NCBI GenBank assembly: GCA_003452915.1
Contig: DMMZ01000066.1
Location: 52,884-71,652 of the forward strand
From: Clostridiales bacterium
GTDB lineage: Bacteria; Bacillota; Clostridia; Oscillospirales; CAG-382
Direction of reading: 5' to 3'
Length of the DNA stretch: 18,769 nucleotides
Shown here piece by piece: positions 14,100-18,769 of the stretch. The notes below the pieces were generated by a model that saw only the letters and a list, made by a program, of their open reading frames with translations, did not search any database and was not told the origin of the DNA. The first letter of the stretch is position 1. Each line of letters opens with the position of its first letter. Made by a program: the position numbers and the translations under genes.

Positions 14100-14128
14100 A
14101 TTATAATTAATTTCACGCTTTTTGTCAA
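14100..14128 (-). promoter_or_regulatory. Consensus promoter of the fusion gene leader
   Basis: On the minus strand, TTGACA (14128-14123), a 17-base spacer and TATAAT (14105-14100): a perfect sigma-A promoter. Predicted start is near 14093, giving a leader of about 320 bases before the ATG at 13773. So strong a promoter suggests that control happens in the leader. Confidence 0.88.
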
Positions 14129-14170
14129 GAGTTTTTTTGCTTTAAATAAAAAATTTTTGCTCATAATATA

Positions 14171-14199
14171 TTGTAAAATGGAAATTATTGTGATACAAT
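14171..14199 (+). promoter_or_regulatory. Promoter of the Gfo/Idh/MocA oxidoreductase
   Basis: -35-like TTGTAA (14171-14176), a 17-base spacer, and -10 TACAAT (14194-14199) with a TG extension at 14191-14192. It fires away from the fusion-gene promoter, about 45 bases apart. Confidence 0.6.
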
Positions 14200-14216
14200 C
14201 GCAATTGTACAATCGC
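14187..14216 (+). promoter_or_regulatory. Candidate operator: ATTGT/ACAAT motifs over the oxidoreductase promoter
   Basis: ATTGT-gat-ACAAT (14187-14199) is an inverted repeat on the -10 box. The 9-mer TACAATCGC occurs twice in direct order (14194-14202, 14208-14216), and TTGTACAA (14206-14213) is a palindrome. Three related half sites within 30 bases suggest binding by an unknown regulator. Confidence 0.45.
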
Positions 14217-14254
14217 TCTTAGTTAATAAAAAACATATCGGAGGTTTCATTTAA

Positions 14255-15316
14255 ATGTCAAAAGTAAAAGTAGCAATAATTGGTTGCGGTACTATCGCAA
14301 ACAGCGCTCATATCCCAGCATATCTTGCTAATCCTGATGCAGAGATCAAATATTTCTGCGATATATTATCTCATAAGGCTCAAGCAGCTGTTGAGAAGTA
14401 TGGTTGCGGTATCGCTGTTACCGATTATAAGGAAGTACTTGCGGATCCTGAAATCGAAGCAATATCCGTTTGTACTCCTAATAAGATGCATTCGATTATA
14501 ACAATCGACTGCCTTAAAGCTGGAAAAAACGTTCTTTGCGAGAAGCCGGCGGCAAGAATATATTCAGAAGCCCTAGCTATGCAGGAGGCTCAGCACGAAT
14601 CCGGCAAGGTTCTTAACATTGGCGTTGTAAACCGTTTCAACACTGCTGTAAACAAAATTCGTGAGATGATCCAGAACGGTGACTTCGGTGAGATTTATCA
14701 TGTTTATGCTTCTTTCAGATCTCAGAGAAGCATTCCGGGTCTCGGCGGCGCATTTACAACCAAAGAGATAGCCGGCGGCGGTGCTCTCATCGACTGGGGT
14801 GTTCACTATCTTGATATCGTAATGTACTGCACGGGCGACCCTCAACCCAAGACCGTTTCAGCAAAAGCTTTCTCAAAGCTTGGTGTCGATATGAAGAATT
14901 ATGTATATGAAGGCATGTGGGCGGAGGATACCAAGAATGTTAACGGAACATATGATGTTGACGATTCAGTAACCGCTTTTGTTCGCACAGAAGGCCCGAC
15001 GATAACACTTAACGGCGCGTGGGCACAAAATATCGGTGTTCCGGAACACTACATTGATTTCTTAGGCACAAAAGCAGGTGCACGACTTAACTACGGCGGC
15101 GACTTCACAGTTTACTCGACCGCTGATGGAAAACTTATTAACTATAAACCCGAGTTCGCTAATAAGCCTCATTTCCAAGAGGAAATCGATGGCTTTGTAA
15201 GATGCGTAAGAACAGGCGAAAAGCTTCCTTCTCACATAGATACCGTTATTATTACCGCAAAGATGATGCAGGCTATGTACGATTCCAGCGAACAGAACAA
15301 AGAAATTCAACTTTAA
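14255..15316 (+). CDS. Gfo/Idh/MocA family NAD(P)-dependent oxidoreductase
   Basis: A 353-residue sugar or cyclitol dehydrogenase-type enzyme. The N-terminal Rossmann fold shows GCGTIANSAHIPAY (10-23), followed by SVCTPNKMH and the hallmark CEKPAA (95-100), whose Lys97 lies at the active site. The C-terminal substrate domain contains GGGALIDWGVHYLDI (174-188), with D180 and H184 as the expected catalytic pair. GGAGG precedes the ATG. It is transcribed divergently from the TIM-barrel/acyl-CoA-ligase fusion. Isomerase-type TIM barrels and Gfo/Idh/MocA enzymes often share pathways, for example inositol or keto-sugar catabolism, so a joint pathway is plausible but unproven. A strong terminator ends the unit. 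The substrate cannot be deduced from sequence. Confidence 0.93.
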   Translation: MSKVKVAIIGCGTIANSAHIPAYLANPDAEIKYFCDILSHKAQAAVEKYGCGIAVTDYKEVLADPEIEAISVCTPNKMHSIITIDCLKAGKNVLCEKPAARIYSEALAMQEAQHESGKVLNIGVVNRFNTAVNKIREMIQNGDFGEIYHVYASFRSQRSIPGLGGAFTTKEIAGGGALIDWGVHYLDIVMYCTGDPQPKTVSAKAFSKLGVDMKNYVYEGMWAEDTKNVNGTYDVDDSVTAFVRTEGPTITLNGAWAQNIGVPEHYIDFLGTKAGARLNYGGDFTVYSTADGKLINYKPEFANKPHFQEEIDGFVRCVRTGEKLPSHIDTVIITAKMMQAMYDSSEQNKEIQL

Positions 15317-15337
15317 TTTTTTATATTAAAAACATAC

Positions 15338-15376
15338 ACGTACGGCGAGTGAAGTTCATTCGTCGTACGTTTTTTT
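15338..15376 (+). terminator. Strong rho-independent terminator of the oxidoreductase gene
   Basis: ACGTACGGCGAGTG (15338-15351) pairs with CATTCGTCGTACGT (15357-15370) with only G-T wobbles, followed by a run of T to 15376. Confidence 0.93.
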
Positions 15377-15398
15377 ATGGTAAGAGATATATAAAACG

Positions 15399-15422
15399 AA
15401 AAAAGCACCCACCCGGAGTGCT
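15399..15422 (-). terminator. Terminator of the tRNA-Ser gene
   Basis: On the minus strand, AGCACTC (15422-15416) and GGGTGCT (15410-15404) form a 7-bp stem, followed by six T. It starts 10 bases after the tRNA CCA end. Confidence 0.8.
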
Positions 15423-15432
15423 ATCTCGATTT

Positions 15433-15524
15433 TGGCGGAAAGAGAGGGATTCGAACCCTCGGAACGGTATTAGCGTTCACACGATTTCCAATCGTGCGCC
15501 TTAGACCAGCTCAGCCATCTTTCC
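15433..15524 (-). tRNA. tRNA-Ser, anticodon GGA
   Basis: A class II tRNA of 92 bases with encoded CCA. The acceptor stem is GGAAAGA with TCTTTCC, discriminator G. The D arm (GGCTGAGCTGGTCTAAGGC) and T arm (GGTTCGAATCC) are intact. The anticodon loop TTGGAAA gives anticodon GGA (complement at 15487-15489), which reads UCC and UCU. The long variable arm GAACGCTAATACCGTTC is diagnostic of serine (or leucine) tRNAs. Confidence 0.97.
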
Positions 15525-15577
15525 ATGACTATGTATTTCAACCTTTTTGCCTTAGATTAGTTATTAAAAGCGGAGTA

Positions 15578-15606
15578 AGTATAACACACCTTTTTTGTAT
15601 TGTCAA
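15578..15606 (-). promoter_or_regulatory. Promoter of tRNA-Ser
   Basis: On the minus strand, TTGACA (15606-15601), a 17-base spacer and TATACT (15583-15578) with a TG extension. Predicted start is near 15571, so a precursor of about 45 bases precedes the mature 5' end. Confidence 0.85.
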
Positions 15607-15665
15607 CAGGAAAAATCATCAATTTAACAATATATACATATAATACATTAGATACTGTTTTAATC

Positions 15666-15727
15666 GTATATAAATCGTATATAATATATAAAAATTATAA
15701 ATTACTCGCTAAAATTGTATATAAATC
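15666..15727. repeat. AT-rich GTATATAAATC repeats upstream of the surface-protein gene
   Basis: GTATATAAATC occurs at 15666-15676 and 15717-15727, with a partial copy GTATATAA at 15677-15684. They lie just upstream of the promoter at 15741. They could be regulator sites or an UP-type AT-rich element. The rest of the 306-base gap (15525-15830) holds only the two promoters listed. Confidence 0.4.
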
Positions 15728-15740
15728 TACAAAAATCACC

Positions 15741-15769
15741 TTGCTTTTTTCGTATGTTTAGTTTATAAT
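15741..15769 (+). promoter_or_regulatory. Promoter of the surface-protein gene
   Basis: -35-like TTGCTT (15741-15746), a 17-base spacer and a perfect -10 TATAAT (15764-15769). The weak -35 and the AT-rich repeats upstream suggest regulated or UP-assisted use. Confidence 0.6.
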
Positions 15770-15830
15770 ATTGAAACAGACGGAAAGACTATTTCCTCGG
15801 AGTATATAAAAATTTTTAAAGGAGCGCGTT

Positions 15831-17315
15831 ATGAAGAAAATTATTTCTCTTGTATTAGTTTTATTAATGGCAACCACAATTTTTGTGTTGCCGACCTCCG
15901 CTGCAGCATACAATACTGAGGTTAATATCAAGTATATTGCTACAGCACCAAAGATTGACGGTACCGTCAAGACCGGTGAATACGGTTTAAAAGTTCATTC
16001 TACATACGACAGTAACAAGGCAGACCAGTTTATTACCGACTATGACACAGACAAGGATATCGATGCAGACTTTTATATGACCTATGACAAAAATTATCTA
16101 TATATTGCATGGGTAGTAAAAACCGATATTCATTTTACCTTGGATCCAACCGTTGATTATGACAAAAAAAATGACGGTTTTACAGAAAATGATTTAAGAT
16201 GGATGTGGGAATACTGCTGCGTTCAATTCATCCTTACTCCAAGTGGACCTAAGGAAGGTAAGACCGATTTTCAAGGTACTGCTATGTATGGTGACTTCCT
16301 TGAAGTTGGATTACAGATTATTGAAGGCAACAGCAGAAAGACCCAATGGTGCTTACCTACTAATGGTCAGGGACTTACCTCCGACGACTGGGACTTTGCA
16401 GGTTCACGTGATGATGCTAAAAAATTAACAACCTACGAAATCAGACTTCCTTGGGAGAAGACAGGTATTACACAGATAGGTAACGGCAAGCAGTTTGGTT
16501 TAACTTATGCAATAGGCGACCAGGAGAATTTTACTACTGTTGGAAATAACATGGTAGAATGGCAGGACGGTATACTTGGCACAAAAGATGCTGATAAAAG
16601 CGGTGTTATAACACTTACCGATTTCCCCGGCGAGGATATAGAAATATCGGTTGATAATGAATCCAAAGAACTTGAGCCTATTGATGAAACTCAAATTCCA
16701 GAAGTTGCAACCACCTTTACAATCGATGGAATCAACAAGTCAATTGCAGCTGAAGCATCAGCACTTATAACAAAAATTGAGAATTATACTCAGTATAACC
16801 TTAACTACACTTTAAATATTGTTGCACGCCCTGTTGAAGGAAAAGATAATACATATGCAGTAGTAAGTACAGAACAGGCTAGTTCATCTACACCTCCCAC
16901 AATAGTTACTCAAGAAGGCGATATTATCCTTGCATTCCATTCTGACGGTGCAGGCGGAGCCGGTGAAGAAAGAAAACTTACAGCAGCAAAGCTTGCTGTT
17001 GGTGATGAGCTTGTTTTATTAGGTATTGATGTTGCGAATGAGGAATTTACGAATACAGGAGCTTTAGTTTATGTAGAAAAGGAGCTTTCTTCTGATCCTA
17101 TCGATGAATCTACTGATGACGTAAGTGGTGAATCTACAGAACCGTCGGCTGATGAATCTGAAGATGCTTCGGAAGCAATCAGTGACGAAGCAAACAGCAA
17201 AGCTGAACCTGAAGCTGAAAGCGAATTCCCATGGTTAATCGTTGGTATAGCTGGTGGCGTAATTATAGTCGCAGCAGGCTTATACTTCTTCGTATTCAAG
17301 AAAAAAGAAGCATAA
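15831..17315 (+). CDS. Secreted, membrane-anchored protein with a CBM9/DOMON-like domain
   Basis: A 494-residue surface protein. A signal peptide (1-26, cleavage near SAAA-Y) is followed by APKIDGTVKTGEYG (39-52), the typical opening of CBM9-like or DOMON sugar- or haem-binding domains, which extends to about 265 (FYMTYDKNYLYIAW, YEIRLPW). A second beta-rich region spans about 290-415. A Ser/Asp/Glu-rich linker (419-465) leads to one transmembrane helix (467-489) and a KKKEA tail. No LPXTG sortase signal is present, so it is anchored by its membrane helix. AAAGGAG precedes the ATG. It has its own promoter and terminator. Exact ligand unknown; carbohydrate binding at the cell surface is inferred from the IDG-GEY opening only. 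Confidence 0.82.
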   Translation: MKKIISLVLVLLMATTIFVLPTSAAAYNTEVNIKYIATAPKIDGTVKTGEYGLKVHSTYDSNKADQFITDYDTDKDIDADFYMTYDKNYLYIAWVVKTDIHFTLDPTVDYDKKNDGFTENDLRWMWEYCCVQFILTPSGPKEGKTDFQGTAMYGDFLEVGLQIIEGNSRKTQWCLPTNGQGLTSDDWDFAGSRDDAKKLTTYEIRLPWEKTGITQIGNGKQFGLTYAIGDQENFTTVGNNMVEWQDGILGTKDADKSGVITLTDFPGEDIEISVDNESKELEPIDETQIPEVATTFTIDGINKSIAAEASALITKIENYTQYNLNYTLNIVARPVEGKDNTYAVVSTEQASSSTPPTIVTQEGDIILAFHSDGAGGAGEERKLTAAKLAVGDELVLLGIDVANEEFTNTGALVYVEKELSSDPIDESTDDVSGESTEPSADESEDASEAISDEANSKAEPEAESEFPWLIVGIAGGVIIVAAGLYFFVFKKKEA

Positions 17316-17337
17316 ACTTTTAAATAACTAAAAAATT

Positions 17338-17364
17338 CCGTCGAGTACATCTCGACGGTTTTTT
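17338..17364 (+). terminator. Terminator of the surface-protein gene
   Basis: A perfect 8-bp hairpin, CCGTCGAG (17338-17345) and CTCGACGG (17351-17358), loop TACAT, followed by six T. Confidence 0.93.
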
Positions 17365-17424
17365 GTTTAAAAATAAGAATTTTTTATTTTTTAGAATTAA
17401 ATTTACATAAAAAAGTTACGCATT

Positions 17425-17455
17425 TTCACAATGTATGTTAAATTTATGGTATAAT
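17425..17455 (+). promoter_or_regulatory. Promoter of the lipoprotein-rimI unit
   Basis: TTCACA (17425-17430, 5 of 6 to consensus) and a perfect TG-extended -10, TATAAT at 17450-17455. The 19-base spacing is long, but the extended -10 supports use. The remaining gap to 17545 is AT-rich with no other signal seen. Confidence 0.55.
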
Positions 17456-17545
17456 ATAATTATCGAAACTGATAAATATATAATTTTTATGTTCTTATGT
17501 GGTATTAAAAATACATAAATTTTATTTTAGCAAAAGGAATTCTAT

Positions 17546-18220
17546 ATGAAGAAAATGATTATTTGTTTTATACTGGTTGTTGTCGTGATTCTGGGAGGTT
17601 GCAATAAACCTCAGCCCTTAAAAGTTGAACCTACCGAACTGGGTTTTTATGATAAGAAAAACGACATCCAATATGTAATGTGTTCTGAAAAAGATGTAAG
17701 ACCTCTGGAAGTAGGGGAGGAATATGCAACTGACGGGAAAATTACTTATTATAAAATACCATGGGAAAAAACCGAACGTTTTATCTGTGATTCAATTGAG
17801 GGAGTAAGTTATGTTTATCGTGCCTTAACGGTTGAGGACATTACCATAAACAACTTTAATCCTGTTTCTGCATTCATTTATCTCGAGGGAGAAAGATCCT
17901 TGTATCTCGATACTTTATATTGCGAACAAAAATATCTTCCCGATGATAAAAAAGACGAAAACCAGCGTGACGACAGTGCGATTGTTTATTCGATCAGGGA
18001 CGCGTTAATAAGCGGAGAACGAGTTAATGTAGCTTTTGAAGACATGTTGCCTGATGACCAATATTTTATTCGTTTATTATCTCCCGATTATCCGGGGTTG
18101 TATTATATTGTAATATTTTTTACTGATATAAACGGCGAGGCTTATTTAAGGATCAGAGGTGAAGATATTACTGTTCTTGCGCCGGATATCGTAGAACTCA
18201 AGATGATAGATGATGATTAA
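17546..18220 (+). CDS. Predicted lipoprotein of unknown function
   Basis: A 224-residue protein with a lipoprotein signal peptide: MKK, a hydrophobic core and lipobox ILGGC with Cys19 as the lipidated residue. The mature part has no family I recognise. It is acidic, beta-rich in appearance, with scattered aromatic pairs (YVYRAL, SLYLDTLYC, YIVIFF), and keeps few Cys, so it probably folds as one extracytoplasmic domain. AAAGGA precedes the ATG. Its last 11 bases overlap the start of rimI, so the two are translated from one message, though a functional tie between a lipoprotein and a ribosomal acetyltransferase is not evident. It may work with the neighbouring surface protein, but each has its own promoter. 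Confidence 0.85.
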   Translation: MKKMIICFILVVVVILGGCNKPQPLKVEPTELGFYDKKNDIQYVMCSEKDVRPLEVGEEYATDGKITYYKIPWEKTERFICDSIEGVSYVYRALTVEDITINNFNPVSAFIYLEGERSLYLDTLYCEQKYLPDDKKDENQRDDSAIVYSIRDALISGERVNVAFEDMLPDDQYFIRLLSPDYPGLYYIVIFFTDINGEAYLRIRGEDITVLAPDIVELKMIDDD

Positions 18221-18656
18221 TATTACTGTAAGAAAACTCGAAGAGGAATATGCTGACGCAGCTTATAATGTTGAGCAAATCTGCCTGAAAGAAGCCTGGT
18301 CAAGAGAAGCTATATTTGAGCTTATCGATCGTAAAAATGCGATTTATCTTGTGGCTGTATATGATAACACAGTTTGCGGAATAGCAGGAATGTATATTGT
18401 CGCAGACGAAGGGCAAATTAACAATGTAGCTGTATTACCCGAATACAGAAAACAAGGAATCGGTAAAATAATATTTGATGAACTTTTATTAGAAGGCAAA
18501 AAAAAAGATGTAAAACTTTTTACCCTTGAAGTCGCTGCAAGCAATTCTGCTGCAATAAAGCTTTATAGTAATTGCGGATTTGATGTTGTTGGAAGGCGTA
18601 AAGGTTTTTATAAAAATGATGATGCGTTGATAATGGATTTTAGAATAGACAATTAA
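18210..18656 (+). CDS. rimI: Ribosomal protein S18-alanine N-acetyltransferase RimI
   Basis: A 148-residue GNAT acetyltransferase. The acetyl-CoA loop reads RKQGIG (80-85) after NNVAVLPEY, and motif B reads LEVAASNSAAIKLYSNCGF (106-124), typical of RimI, followed by GRRKGFYKNDDALIM. RimI acetylates the N-terminal alanine of ribosomal protein S18. The gene begins within the end of the lipoprotein gene; ATG codons at 18210 and 18213 are both possible. No clear ribosome site precedes them, so translation is probably coupled to the upstream gene. In many Firmicutes rimI lies beside tsaB and tsaD; those genes are not next to it here. Confidence 0.93.
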   Translation: MMINITVRKLEEEYADAAYNVEQICLKEAWSREAIFELIDRKNAIYLVAVYDNTVCGIAGMYIVADEGQINNVAVLPEYRKQGIGKIIFDELLLEGKKKDVKLFTLEVAASNSAAIKLYSNCGFDVVGRRKGFYKNDDALIMDFRIDN

Positions 18657-18668
18657 AATATGGAGAAA

Positions 18669-18764
18669 AGTTTGAAAGATTTATCTTTTAAACTACGTTT
18701 TTGTGCCTTTGACTTTGATGAAAAGTCAATTCGGCTTCTGCCGAATCGGCACAATCGTCAAACG
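18669..18764. repeat. Palindromic elements after rimI, reaching the window end
   Basis: The first hairpin, AGTTTGAAAGA (18669-18679) and TCTTTTAAACT (18684-18694), followed by ACGTTTTTG, may end rimI transcription. The second is branched: outer TTGTGCC (18701-18707) with GGCACAA (18748-18754), enclosing TTGACTTT/AAAGTCAA (18709-18729) and ATTCGGC/GCCGAAT (18729-18746). ACGTTT and AAACG extend the outer stem around a five-base bulge. The sequence after 18764 is cut off. Confidence 0.6.
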
Positions 18765-18769
18765 CAGCC

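Noticed and set aside
15666..15727. Possible CRISPR or iteron array
   Set aside because: Only two full AT-rich copies of 11 bases with uneven spacing, no spacers of equal length and no replication or cas gene.

Overview
The window reads as chromosomal DNA from a low-GC Gram-positive bacterium of the class Clostridia. A gut member of the Oscillospirales/Ruminococcaceae type is my inference, not a proven placement. The reasons are AT-rich codon use, strong AGGAGG-type ribosome sites, TTG starts, near-consensus sigma-A promoters, the firmicute order nadD-yqeK-rsfS-leuS, a T-box-like leader, a sporulation-free set of housekeeping genes, and Ser/Asp/Glu-rich membrane-anchored surface proteins. No phage, transposase, CRISPR array or toxin-antitoxin pair was seen.

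Layout. (1) 14-4856, plus strand: a tight housekeeping run of nadD (NAD synthesis), yqeK (HD phosphohydrolase), rsfS (ribosome silencing), leuS (leucyl-tRNA synthetase) and an atypical Fpg/Nei-family protein that lacks the usual catalytic N-terminal proline. (2) 4986-9145, plus strand: hslO (redox chaperone Hsp33), an M24 Xaa-Pro type peptidase, efp with its own strong promoter, a very acidic Cys-rich zinc-ribbon protein, and an amidohydrolase-2 family enzyme. Several terminators split these into short units. (3) 9197-9908, minus strand: a DUF2089-type HTH regulator followed by a small three-helix membrane protein. The promoter is buried in nested palindromes, and the membrane-protein gene carries a 13-bp tandem duplication that shifts its probable original reading frame. 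(4) 10011-11224, minus strand: dut and aroQ overlap, and decayed palindromic repeats lie on both sides. (5) 11230-15316: a divergent pair. Leftward is an 847-residue fusion of a xylose-isomerase-like TIM barrel to an acyl-CoA-ligase-type AMP-binding enzyme, behind a consensus promoter and a long T-box-like leader. Rightward is a Gfo/Idh/MocA oxidoreductase. (6) 15338-18769: a tRNA-Ser(GGA) on the minus strand, then on the plus strand a secreted, membrane-anchored protein with a CBM9/DOMON-like N-terminal domain, a lipoprotein overlapping rimI, and a palindromic element cut by the window end.

The parts most worth a second look are the TIM-barrel/acyl-CoA-ligase fusion with its T-box-like leader and divergent oxidoreductase, the frameshifting 13-bp duplication in the HTH/membrane operon with its nested operator palindromes, the proline-less Fpg homologue, the acidic Cys-cluster protein next to efp, and the multi-armed palindromic repeats.
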